Below are positions 39,787-48,252 of a stretch of 64,000 bases of DNA, piece by piece (the stretch's first letter is position 1; each line of letters starts with the position of its first letter). A model generated the notes under the pieces. It ran no database searches. It was given only the letters and a program-made list of their open reading frames with translations, and was not told the DNA's origin. The stretch is from UBA1756 sp045222555. Lineage in GTDB: Bacteria; Bacteroidota; Bacteroidia; Bacteroidales; WCHB1-69. Location: contig JBGUYY010000029.1 in NCBI GenBank assembly GCA_045222555.1, positions 281,451 through 345,450 of the forward strand, given 5' to 3'. The position numbers and the translations under genes are program-made.

Positions 39787-40464
39787 ATGAAACAACCCAG
39801 AACGCCATTGCACGAACGCCCATTCCCCGATTATACGCATAGAGAAGAGATGCTGAACATGTGGAGTCACATCGTGGGGGCGGTATGCGCTGCGGTGATG
39901 ATGGGGTTAGCGGTTCATGCTTCGCTGCGAAGCGGCTCCGGACTGAAGCTGGCGTGCAGCATCATCTACGTGTTCACCGTCATGCTGACGATGGTCGTCT
40001 CCAGCATATACCACGGTCTGCCGAAAGGGATGGGCAAACAGGTGATGCGCGCCATCGACCACTGCGACATCTTTTTCACCATTGCAGGCACCTACACGCC
40101 TATCACCCTCATCGGCATCTGCAGCATCAATCCGGCGATGGGCTGGAGCATCTTCGGCATCGAATGGGGGTTGGCCATCATCGGGGCGACCCTCAACGCC
40201 ATCGACCTGAAAAAATACTCGAAATTCTCGATGGCCTGTTACTTGGGGATGGGCTGGTGCGTGCTCATCAGTCTGCGCGACACCATCCTCTCGATGACGT
40301 TGGAAGGCTTTCTCTGGATCATCGGCGGCGGGGTGGCGTTCACCATCGGTGCGGTGCTTTACCTCATCGGCAAGAAGAAACGCTACCGTCATTTCATCTT
40401 CCACGTTTTTGTAGTTATCGGCATCGTAACGCAGTTCATCGGAGTATGGTGGTATCTGCTGTGA
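39787..40464 (+). CDS. PAQR/hemolysin III family membrane protein
   Basis: The protein has 225 residues and about seven membrane helices. It shows the family metal-site pattern: SSIYHG with Ser and His, AIDHCDIFFTIAGTYTPI with Asp and His, and a C-terminal HFIFHVFVVIG with two His residues. Bacterial members are named hemolysin III, but their true role is unproven; related proteins are zinc-dependent lipid hydrolases or receptors. It follows queE by 48 bp without a clear promoter. Confidence 0.88.
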   Translation: MKQPRTPLHERPFPDYTHREEMLNMWSHIVGAVCAAVMMGLAVHASLRSGSGLKLACSIIYVFTVMLTMVVSSIYHGLPKGMGKQVMRAIDHCDIFFTIAGTYTPITLIGICSINPAMGWSIFGIEWGLAIIGATLNAIDLKKYSKFSMACYLGMGWCVLISLRDTILSMTLEGFLWIIGGGVAFTIGAVLYLIGKKKRYRHFIFHVFVVIGIVTQFIGVWWYLL

Positions 40465-40525
40465 TCTCTCATCCTTATTTATAGCGATTGCCGCAACTAA
40501 AAATCACCCTAAAATGGGATTGTAC

Positions 40526-40551
40526 CTCCCCCATCGTGGGGATACTTTTGC
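40526..40551 (+). promoter_or_regulatory. Promoter of the imelysin/di-heme locus with overlapping palindrome
   Basis: A -7 box TACTTTTGC at 40543-40551 is preceded directly by the palindrome CCCCA-TCG-TGGGG at 40530-40542. The dyad sits between the -33 and -7 positions, where a repressor would block polymerase. Related words (ATGGGATTGTACC) lie just upstream. The regulator is unknown. Confidence 0.5.
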
Positions 40552-40569
40552 ATGCTTAAAAATCAGAGC

Positions 40570-41916
40570 ATGAAAAAGGGATTTTTATTTTTCATTATTT
40601 TATTATTAATAATTGATTTTCAAACCATTACTGCACAAAACGACACCAAAGTGCAGAATGGTGAAACTACAGTTGCCGACAGTGTGAAGCCCAAAAGTCG
40701 CCTCACCATTGGAGGCTACGGAGAAGCGGTATATAAATACAATTTTTATAGCGATAACATGTTCCGCTACTCCCATGCCGAAAAATACGCGAATTCCAAA
40801 GGACATGGACGCGTAGATTTGCCGCACGCGGTGTTCATGATGAGCTACGATTTCGGCAAGGGCTGGACCTTCAACGCAGAGATCGAGTTCGAGCATGGCG
40901 GCACCGAGTCGGCGGTGGAGGTAGAGGCAGAAGAGACTGGCGAATTTGAGAAGGAAATCGAGCGCGGCGGCGAAGTGGCACTGGAGCAGTTCTGGTTGCA
41001 GAAGTCGTTCCTAGACTCCAAAATCAACATCCGCGCCGGTCATATCGTGGTGCCCGTGGGCGGCACCAACAACGCCCATCTTCCCAATGAGTTTTTTGGG
41101 GTGTATCGTCCTGAGGGTGAGAACACTATCATTCCCTGCACGTGGCACGAGACCGGCATTGAGCTGTGGGGCCGCATCAAAGGATGGAGGTACGATGTGA
41201 TGGTCATCCCAGCCCTCAACTCCAACATGTTCAACGCCTCCAACTGGATTCAGAACGGATCCGCATCGCCCTACGAGTTCAAAGTGGCCAACAAGTTGGC
41301 GGTGGCCGCGCGTGTGGACAACTACAGCGTGAAGGGTTTGCACATCGGGGTGAGCGGCTATGTAGGCAACTGCTTCCGCAACGACATCATTACCGACGGC
41401 AAAGCCAGCAAATACGACAAAGTGAAAGGCACCGTGGCCATCGGCGCTGTCGATTTCAGTTACAAGCACAAAGGCTTTGTGTTGCGTGGCAGTGGGTTAT
41501 ACGGTCACCTGTCGGATGCGGGACTCATCTCCACCTACAACACCTCGCAGGTTAACAGTTCGCAGTCTCCCTATCCGCACACGCTGGTCGGCAAATCAGC
41601 ATGGAGCGCAGGCATTGAGGCCGGATACGACTTCTTCAACTTTTTGAAAGAGAATTCGAAAGCCAAAGATCAGAAATTCTTTGTCTTTATAAGATATGAA
41701 TACTACGACTCCTACGTGCCGGTGGCCGATGCTACCCCGTACTCTTGGAGCGAGCGGCACTGTGTGAGTGGCGGCATCAACTACCGTCCGATACCTGAGA
41801 TTACCATCAAGGCGGAAGGCGGCATTCGTCTGTTGCACTCGCAGTACAACCAGGAGCCATGGATGGCGCTGGGCATCACCTGGGCAGCATTCTTTAAGCA
41901 CGAGAGGGGGAAGTGA
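40570..41916 (+). CDS. Outer-membrane beta-barrel protein (porin-like)
   Basis: The protein has 448 residues from MKKGFLFFIILLLI; an ATG six codons upstream lies at the promoter and is unlikely. The signal peptide is cleaved near TITAQN. The mature part opens RLTIGGYGEAVYKYN and continues with alternating strands (FVFIRYEYYDSYVP, GGINYRPIPEITIKAEGG) to a C-terminal aromatic strand (WAAFFKHERGK). It recalls phosphate-selective-porin-like proteins of Bacteroidota. As the first gene before imelysin and the di-heme lipoprotein, it may be the outer-membrane pore or receptor of that system. Confidence 0.7.
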   Translation: MKKGFLFFIILLLIIDFQTITAQNDTKVQNGETTVADSVKPKSRLTIGGYGEAVYKYNFYSDNMFRYSHAEKYANSKGHGRVDLPHAVFMMSYDFGKGWTFNAEIEFEHGGTESAVEVEAEETGEFEKEIERGGEVALEQFWLQKSFLDSKINIRAGHIVVPVGGTNNAHLPNEFFGVYRPEGENTIIPCTWHETGIELWGRIKGWRYDVMVIPALNSNMFNASNWIQNGSASPYEFKVANKLAVAARVDNYSVKGLHIGVSGYVGNCFRNDIITDGKASKYDKVKGTVAIGAVDFSYKHKGFVLRGSGLYGHLSDAGLISTYNTSQVNSSQSPYPHTLVGKSAWSAGIEAGYDFFNFLKENSKAKDQKFFVFIRYEYYDSYVPVADATPYSWSERHCVSGGINYRPIPEITIKAEGGIRLLHSQYNQEPWMALGITWAAFFKHERGK

Positions 41917-42068
41917 GAGGATGTGATTAAAAGATGAAAGGATGAAAAGATGAGAACTCTCACTTTACCGCTTAACTTCTTAACTCCTTAACTTCTTAAC
42001 TCTAAACCACCTTCAACAAATCAACAAATCAACGAATAAACAATTAATAAATCAACAAATCAACTACA
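41917..42068 (+). repeat. Low-complexity direct repeats between the OMP and imelysin genes
   Basis: Repeats of TTAACTTCTTAACTCC (about 41972-42003) are followed by CAACAAATC-type repeats (about 42013-42064) that run to the imelysin start. No promoter box or hairpin terminator is visible. Confidence 0.6.
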
Positions 42069-43217
42069 ATGAAACACAATCTTTTAATTATTGCAGCATT
42101 ATTGATGGCCGGTCTGATGACATCGTGCCACAAAGAAGACCCAGTAGAAACCGCCAAGAAGGAGCAGGTGGCGATTCTTGAGCAGTATGTGAACCACACC
42201 ATTGCGCCCACCTACCAGAATCTGGCCGCCTATTCTGAACAGCTGGTGACCGACTTGCAGGCACTGCGTGCCGACCGCACACAAGCCAATGTGAACCATG
42301 CATGCGAGACCTTCCTCAATGCCCGCGCATGGTGGGAAAGAAGCGAAGCGTTCCTGTTCGGTGCCGCCTCTGACTTCGGCATCGACCCGCACATCGACTC
42401 CTGGCCGCTGGATGTGGATGCTTTCAACACCATGATGACCAATACCGCACAGATTCAGGCTATGGATGCGGAAGATGGCGACGAGTATGCCGGCGACAAG
42501 TTGGGCAACTCCCTTCTCGGTTTCCACGGCATTGAGTATATCCTTTTCAGCAATGGTTCACCGAAGAGTGCTGATGAAATCTCAGACCTGCAGATGATTT
42601 ACGCCGTGGCGGTAGCCGGCGACTTGCGCAACCGCTGCTTCCAGTTAGAGGTTAGCTGGTTGGGTAGCAGTGCACCCAAGTCACACCGCGACAAGGTAGA
42701 GGATTTGGAGTTGAATAGCACCGTGAATGGCGGCGACTACAGTTACGGCACCAACCTGATGAAAGCTGGCAGATTAGGGAGCACCTATCCCAGCTCCGTC
42801 AGCGGACTGATGGCCATCGTGGATGGTTGCCGCACCATCGCCGACGAGGTGGGCACCTCCAAGATCGGCAAACCTTACAATGGCGAAGACCCGAACTACA
42901 TCGAGTCGCCGTACAGCCACAAATCCATCGAGGACTTCTACAACAACATCCTGAGCATTGAAAACGCATACATGGGTGGTATTGACGGGGAACGCAACGA
43001 GGAGATTTCTCTCCATGGCTACCTGAAAGAACGCAATGGCGAGTTGGATGTACGCGTGCTTTCCGCCATCGCTTCAGCCAAATCCAGTATCCAATCCATG
43101 CCTGCACCGTTTGTGCAGAATTACAACAATTCAGCCAATGCCAATGCCATCGAGGCCTGCCAACACCTGGACGAAGTGCTGTCGGAAGTGAACACTTGGC
43201 TGGAAACGGAGGAATAA
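42069..43217 (+). CDS. Imelysin-family (M75) lipoprotein
   Basis: The protein has 382 residues. A lipoprotein signal (LMTSC, Cys20) is followed by a helical imelysin domain. The family motif GFHGIEYIL gives H153-x-x-E156. The second family region includes RTIADEVGTSKIG. Imelysins are related to EfeO and are linked to iron or heme uptake; peptidase activity is doubtful in most members. In Bacteroidota they often sit beside di-heme c-type lipoproteins, exactly as here. Confidence 0.86.
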   Translation: MKHNLLIIAALLMAGLMTSCHKEDPVETAKKEQVAILEQYVNHTIAPTYQNLAAYSEQLVTDLQALRADRTQANVNHACETFLNARAWWERSEAFLFGAASDFGIDPHIDSWPLDVDAFNTMMTNTAQIQAMDAEDGDEYAGDKLGNSLLGFHGIEYILFSNGSPKSADEISDLQMIYAVAVAGDLRNRCFQLEVSWLGSSAPKSHRDKVEDLELNSTVNGGDYSYGTNLMKAGRLGSTYPSSVSGLMAIVDGCRTIADEVGTSKIGKPYNGEDPNYIESPYSHKSIEDFYNNILSIENAYMGGIDGERNEEISLHGYLKERNGELDVRVLSAIASAKSSIQSMPAPFVQNYNNSANANAIEACQHLDEVLSEVNTWLETEE

Positions 43218-43257
43218 CAATGTACAATTAACAATGTACAATTAACAATGTACAATT
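43216..43257 (+). repeat. Three perfect tandem copies of a 14-bp unit
   Basis: AACAATGTACAATT is repeated three times without change, starting at the imelysin stop codon. It is not a CRISPR, because there are no spacers. It may be a mutable tract between imelysin and the di-heme gene. Confidence 0.85.
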
Positions 43258-43294
43258 AAATCTTTCGAATCTCTCAAATCATAAATCTATAAAC

Positions 43295-44869
43295 ATGAAA
43301 AAATATCAAAATAAAATCCAGTTTTTGAGTTTGATGCTGGTGGCATTGTTAGTGATGAACGGCTGCCACAAGGATCCCGAACCAGAGCCGCTGTCGTGGT
43401 TGGAAGAGGAGACCTATGCGGGCGGCAAGTTGGGCACCACCTTCAACGCCTCTTCCTCTGCCTACGAGGATCCCGCACCGGCCGTCACCGACATTGCCGC
43501 GTTCAAGTACGGCGAATATCTGTTTGAGCGCGACTTCACCCAGAACACTGCTCCCTTCAACGGACTAGGACCGCTTTACATCCGCAGCTCCTGCATTGCC
43601 TGCCACCCCGGCTATGGCCACGGCAAGCGCATGGACCGATACCTCGCTAACGAATGGGGCAACGGCTACCTGCTCGTGGTGACCGACCAGAACGACACTT
43701 ACATCTCCTCACTGACGGGAATGCCACAGACCAAGGCAGTGCCCCCCTTCAAGGCCCCCATTGACGAGTCGCAGATCCAGATCAACTGGCTACCTTACAC
43801 CGACGAGTGGGGCAACACCTTCCCCGACGGTGAGAGCTATAGTCTGATTTATCCTGAAGTACATATCCCTGCATCGGCCTATTATGTGCCGCTGGAGGTG
43901 GGTGGCAACACCATTGCCTACGGCAGCGAAATTGTGAGACTTGAGTCCACCATTGGCATCTATGGTACAGGTTTGTTGGATGCCATTCCGGACGACTCAT
44001 TGAAGGCGCAATACCAGAAAGAGTTCAATGCGGGAGCCAACCTCAATCCGGCGATATGGGCCGGCACCGACTGGGCACCTTCCGGACTGTACGGTAGCAC
44101 CAACCATCCCAAGCGCTTCACCTACGCTTGCACCCGCGGACCGCTGCAGGACGGTCCTGGCGCCAATGCCATCTGGAACATCACCAACGTGACTCGCAAC
44201 AACCGTCGTTACCACTACATGACCGCCACCTATGCCCGCGTGGCCTCACAGGATCCTGAGGTACAGGCAGAGTTCTACAACTACTTCCCCGAATTCAATG
44301 TGAGTGGAGATCCCGAAACCGACATCTACAACTACCTGACCGGCACCAACTTGCCTGTGGAGATGAGCGATGACGACTATGTCAACCTGATGGTGTGGCA
44401 CAGGGGTTTGGCCGTGCCCGCCGCCCGTAACTTGGACGACCCGACCGTGCAGCGCGGCCGCAAGCTGTTCCGCGAGATCGGATGCGCCACCTGCCACCGT
44501 CCCAGCTGGACCACCGGCAGCGATCGCTTCACCGACCCCAACCACTTCTTCACTACCGGAGACCAGCGTTTGCCGCGCTATCCCAACCAGAAGATTTGGC
44601 CTTACACCGACATGATTCAGCACAAGCTCCACATGCAGAACGACATCCGCACGGGCTGGTGCCGCACCACCCCGCTGTGGGGCAGAGGCCTCTCCGCCAT
44701 CTGCACCGGTTCGGCTGACCGTCTGCACGACTGCCGCGCCCGCAACGTCATTGAAGCCATCATGTGGCACGGCAGCGCACAGAGCGACGCTCGCTGGACC
44801 ATCGAAAAATTCCGCCAGCTCAGCAAGGAAGACCGTAATGCTATCGTGGAATTCATCAATGCCATTTAA
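43295..44869 (+). CDS. Di-heme c-type oxidoreductase-like lipoprotein
   Basis: The protein has 524 residues. A lipoprotein signal ends at LVMNGC (Cys24). Two heme c attachment sites are present: CIACH at residues 100-104 and CATCH at 397-401. The rest fits the di-heme thiol oxidoreductase-like family (DHOR, MauG/peroxidase-like folds), with GRKLFREIGCATCHRP and PLWGRGLSAICTGS. The role is probably periplasmic electron transfer or redox chemistry linked to metal uptake. Its hemes would be attached by the assembly protein encoded next. Confidence 0.85.
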   Translation: MKKYQNKIQFLSLMLVALLVMNGCHKDPEPEPLSWLEEETYAGGKLGTTFNASSSAYEDPAPAVTDIAAFKYGEYLFERDFTQNTAPFNGLGPLYIRSSCIACHPGYGHGKRMDRYLANEWGNGYLLVVTDQNDTYISSLTGMPQTKAVPPFKAPIDESQIQINWLPYTDEWGNTFPDGESYSLIYPEVHIPASAYYVPLEVGGNTIAYGSEIVRLESTIGIYGTGLLDAIPDDSLKAQYQKEFNAGANLNPAIWAGTDWAPSGLYGSTNHPKRFTYACTRGPLQDGPGANAIWNITNVTRNNRRYHYMTATYARVASQDPEVQAEFYNYFPEFNVSGDPETDIYNYLTGTNLPVEMSDDDYVNLMVWHRGLAVPAARNLDDPTVQRGRKLFREIGCATCHRPSWTTGSDRFTDPNHFFTTGDQRLPRYPNQKIWPYTDMIQHKLHMQNDIRTGWCRTTPLWGRGLSAICTGSADRLHDCRARNVIEAIMWHGSAQSDARWTIEKFRQLSKEDRNAIVEFINAI

Positions 44870-44945
44870 TTTTTCATCATCAAGGGAATTTTTGTTGAGG
44901 CGCAAAATTTTGCGCCTCAACATTCGTTATACAAAAACATAAACA

Positions 44946-47171
44946 ATGAAAAGCATCCGATATATTCTATCAATTCTGATGGCTGTCCTAATTGTCGTAA
45001 TGGCCACAGGCACTGTCATTGAAAAATTTCACGGCTCTGGATTCGCCATCAACCACGTATATGGAACATGGTGGTTTACAGCCCTGTGGGCGCTGGCTGC
45101 CGCCGGATTGGTAGGGATGCTGGTTGTGCGCCAATCGTGGCGGAGACCCGTGGTCTTCACCCTGCACATCGCCGTACTGCTGATTCTGCTGGGCGCCCTG
45201 CTGACCAAACTCACTGGACAGCACGGTGAGATGACCCTGAAGCCGGCAAACCCCATTAGCCAATTCACCATCGAGACAGAGGGCAACAAACAAGCTGTGC
45301 CACTCCCCTTCACCCTCACTCTTGACCGCTTTGAAGTAGAGACCTACCCGGGCACCCACTCCCCTATGGATTTTGTAAGTTACCTGCGCATCACCGACAA
45401 AGACCAACAAACCGATGCCAAAATTTCCATGAACCATATTCTGAAATACCGCCACTACCGTTTCTATCAGAGCGACTACGATGAGGAAGGCAACTCCGTG
45501 CTCTCGGTAGCCCACGATCCATGGGGGACTGGTGTGACCTACGCGGGATACCTCCTGCTGCTGGTGGCCATGGTAGGACTGTTTTTCGAGCGCAAAGGGC
45601 AGTTTAGAATGCTGTTGCAGAAAACATCGGGCAAGGCCGCCGTACTCTTTCTCCTTCTTTCTGCCGGCATCGCGATTCCCGCAAATGCCGCTGGCAATCC
45701 CCGCGTACTGCCTGCAGAAAGTGCCAACAAGATGGGACAGATGTACGTGATGTACAAAGGCCGTGTATGTCCGCTCCAGACCTTGGCGAAAGATTTCACC
45801 ACCAAACTCTGCGGCAGTGCCCACTATCGCGGCTACACACCGGAGCAGGTCCTCAGCGGATGGATTTTCTATGCCTCCGACTGGATGTCGGAACCCGTGT
45901 TCAAAATCAAAGGCGACTATGTGCGCGATTCTCTCGGCATCAAAGGCTCCTACGCCCGTCTGACCGACCTCATCGACACATATGGGGAAAGCAAGGCCGG
46001 TGCAGTGGCCCAGTCGCTGCCTGTTGGCGACCCGCGACGCAAGAAGTTCAGCGCCGCCGACGAGCAACTCCAGCTCATCAACATGCTGTACAATGGGGAA
46101 CTGCTGAAGATGTTTCCCCATGCCGACAGCTTGCGCGACGTGACATGGTACTCGCAGAGCGACATGCTGCCTTTGGACATTTCCGACAATGAATACCTCT
46201 TCATCCGCAAACAACTGAGTCTTTGTCAGGAATATGTGATGAAAAAAGACTTTGCCGCACTGAACGACGTTTTTGAAAAGACCAAAATCTATCAGGAAAA
46301 ATACTCTCTGGGACAGGTACCTTCCAAGGCACAGTACCGTGCGGAGCGGCTTTACAACCGGCTGACGGCAGGCAAATGGCTGGCGATGATCACCATCTTC
46401 ATAGGACTGATATGCTTTGCAATAGCGATGTTCAGTCTGGGAAAAGGAAAGAAACTCAACCGCCATGTACTGAGATTTGCTGTGGCTTGGACATCCCTGC
46501 TGAGTGCCTTCCTTGCGCTGCTGTTTGTTTTGCGCTGGATGGCGGGCGGTCACGCCCCCATGGCCGGCAGCTTCGACTCGATGAACCTGCTGGCGCTGAG
46601 CATCGGCATCATCACCCTGTTGCTGATCAAACGGCATGAAATGGCACTGCCAGCGGGCATGATGATGATGGGCTTCGTGCTGCTGGTGCAGATGATGGGC
46701 GGCTCCAACCCGCCGGTGACACACCTGATGCCGGTGCTTACGTCGCCCCTGCTGAGTCTGCACGTCACCGTGATCATGATTGCGTACGCCCTGCTGTTTT
46801 TCATCATGCTGAATGGCATTACCGCCCTATTCATCCGACTGACACAGCGACAGAATCTCTCCTACATGGAGCGTTTGCAAGACATCAGCCAGTTGCTGCT
46901 CTATCCGGCGGTGGTTCTGTTGGCGGCGGGCATCTTCATCGGCGCAGTGTGGGCCAACATCTCATGGGGCACCTACTGGTCGTGGGATCCGAAGGAGGTG
47001 TGGGCACTCATCACCTTGTTGGTCTATCTCTTCCCGCTCCATTCACGGCAGTTCCCGATATTCCAGAAACCGACATTTTACCATCTATACACCATCCTGG
47101 CATTTTTGTCTGTTCTCATCACCTATTTCGGAGTGAACATGATACTGGGCGGGATGCACAGCTATGCGTAA
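44946..47171 (+). CDS. Cytochrome c biogenesis fusion protein (ResB/CcsB-CcsA)
   Basis: The protein has 741 residues. The N-terminal ResB-like part (about residues 1-240) has membrane helices around a periplasmic segment. A periplasmic middle region of about 240 residues follows. The C-terminal CcsA part (about residues 475-741) has at least six helices and the heme-handling WGTYWSWDPKEVW motif near residue 674. System II proteins carry heme across the membrane and attach it to CxxCH. It stands directly after the di-heme lipoprotein, its likely client. Confidence 0.9.
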   Translation: MKSIRYILSILMAVLIVVMATGTVIEKFHGSGFAINHVYGTWWFTALWALAAAGLVGMLVVRQSWRRPVVFTLHIAVLLILLGALLTKLTGQHGEMTLKPANPISQFTIETEGNKQAVPLPFTLTLDRFEVETYPGTHSPMDFVSYLRITDKDQQTDAKISMNHILKYRHYRFYQSDYDEEGNSVLSVAHDPWGTGVTYAGYLLLLVAMVGLFFERKGQFRMLLQKTSGKAAVLFLLLSAGIAIPANAAGNPRVLPAESANKMGQMYVMYKGRVCPLQTLAKDFTTKLCGSAHYRGYTPEQVLSGWIFYASDWMSEPVFKIKGDYVRDSLGIKGSYARLTDLIDTYGESKAGAVAQSLPVGDPRRKKFSAADEQLQLINMLYNGELLKMFPHADSLRDVTWYSQSDMLPLDISDNEYLFIRKQLSLCQEYVMKKDFAALNDVFEKTKIYQEKYSLGQVPSKAQYRAERLYNRLTAGKWLAMITIFIGLICFAIAMFSLGKGKKLNRHVLRFAVAWTSLLSAFLALLFVLRWMAGGHAPMAGSFDSMNLLALSIGIITLLLIKRHEMALPAGMMMMGFVLLVQMMGGSNPPVTHLMPVLTSPLLSLHVTVIMIAYALLFFIMLNGITALFIRLTQRQNLSYMERLQDISQLLLYPAVVLLAAGIFIGAVWANISWGTYWSWDPKEVWALITLLVYLFPLHSRQFPIFQKPTFYHLYTILAFLSVLITYFGVNMILGGMHSYA

Positions 47172-47183
47172 AAACACCCCACC

Positions 47184-47471
47184 ATGAACTACACCGGACT
47201 GCTGATCGGACTATCTGCATTCTTTTGCATCGGAATTTTCCATCCCATCGTTATATGGGCTGAATATCATTTCAGTAAAAAATGCTGGTGGGTTTTCTTG
47301 CTTATAGGCTTAACAACATCCATCACTTCTCTTTTTATCAACAACGTGGCACTTTCCACCTTTTTCGGCGTTTTTGCTTTTTCATGTTTTTGGTCTATCG
47401 TTGAACTTTTCCAACAAGAAAAACGCGTAAAAAAAGGTTGGTTTCCTGCGAATCCTAAAAGAAAGAAATGA
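47184..47471 (+). CDS. Small DUF4491 membrane protein
   Basis: The protein has 95 residues with three hydrophobic segments and a basic tail (PANPKRKK). The opening NYTGLLIGLSAFFCIGIFHP and the KKCWWVFLLIGL segment fit DUF4491, a family of unknown function nearly confined to Bacteroidota. It is 12 bp after the cytochrome c assembly gene and may be co-transcribed with it. Confidence 0.75.
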   Translation: MNYTGLLIGLSAFFCIGIFHPIVIWAEYHFSKKCWWVFLLIGLTTSITSLFINNVALSTFFGVFAFSCFWSIVELFQQEKRVKKGWFPANPKRKK

Positions 47472-47489
47472 TTATTTCTTAAAATAAAG

Positions 47490-47498
47490 TATTTTTGC
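47490..47498 (+). promoter_or_regulatory. -7 promoter box of the gene at 47527
   Basis: TATTTTTGC, 28 bp upstream of the start codon. Confidence 0.62.
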
Positions 47499-47526
47499 AT
47501 CTTCTTTTCAAACATCAACTCACTTT

Positions 47527-48144
47527 ATGAGAATCCTTTATAAAACTGCCATACTTCTCTTTTTGCTTTGGTTAGGAATTCCAACTCATGCACAAGAGAC
47601 ACGGGAAACGAACAAGCCGAAGGTGCTGTCGGGCTTCAGTGGCGGCATGATGCTGCATACGGGCTATCTGGACGGGCGGCTGCCACAGGTCGGTTATCGG
47701 GCTAAAGGCGCACCATTCGGCATTGGCGGTGCCATAAGGCTGCACTTGGGGCAACACTGGATGATTGGCAGCGAAGGGTACGTCTCCACGCTGCGGCAGC
47801 TGCACAACGGCAGCTACATCCGCTACGGGTGGGGCGGCGTGCTGGGGGCGTTCTACTGGAGTTTCCCACATGTGGTTCCCTACGCAGGGCTGACCGTGGG
47901 CGGGGGCGGGCGCACCGCCTTCCTCATGTTCGACGGCAACGCCAAAGACTGGCAGGCGGAGAACACCGTATATTTTCACAAACAGGCCTTCTGCGCCGTC
48001 ACCCCGTTCATCGGCTGCGACTTCATCGCCACCTCGTTTCTGCACATCACCGTGAAGGCCGACTGGCTCTGTCCCATCGCAAACGGCGGGTTGTTAGCGC
48101 CCAACGGACCAAGGTTCTACGTGGGGGTGCTATTCTATCGGTAA
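47527..48144 (+). CDS. Small outer-membrane beta-barrel-like protein
   Basis: The protein has 205 residues. A signal peptide ends at THAQE (about residue 23). The mature part alternates aromatic and small residues in strands (GIGGAIRLHLGQHWMIGSEG, YAGLTVGGGGRTAFL) and ends in FYVGVLFYR, with a C-terminal aromatic-Arg strand typical of eight-stranded barrels. No enzymatic motif is seen. It appears to be transcribed alone. Confidence 0.6.
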   Translation: MRILYKTAILLFLLWLGIPTHAQETRETNKPKVLSGFSGGMMLHTGYLDGRLPQVGYRAKGAPFGIGGAIRLHLGQHWMIGSEGYVSTLRQLHNGSYIRYGWGGVLGAFYWSFPHVVPYAGLTVGGGGRTAFLMFDGNAKDWQAENTVYFHKQAFCAVTPFIGCDFIATSFLHITVKADWLCPIANGGLLAPNGPRFYVGVLFYR

Positions 48145-48218
48145 TTAAAATCAGACGAATGGAAGAAATTGCATCACAGATTTTCTTCCACACCATCCCC
48201 TATTCCGAAATTTTGCCG

Positions 48219-48227
48219 TACCTTTGC
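48219..48227 (+). promoter_or_regulatory. -7 promoter box of galE
   Basis: TACCTTTGC, 25 bp upstream of galE. Confidence 0.65.
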
Positions 48228-48252
48228 AGCGCAATTGCAAACCACATAGATA

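Noticed and set aside
43216..43257. Three 14-bp copies considered as a small CRISPR or iteron origin
   Set aside because: There is no spacer, no cas gene, no replication gene and no DnaA box; it fits a simple tandem repeat.
44988..46763. A 591-codon open frame on the minus strand across the cytochrome c assembly gene
   Set aside because: It is antisense to a clearly recognised ResB-CcsA gene; the His/Gln-rich translation is typical of a shadow frame.
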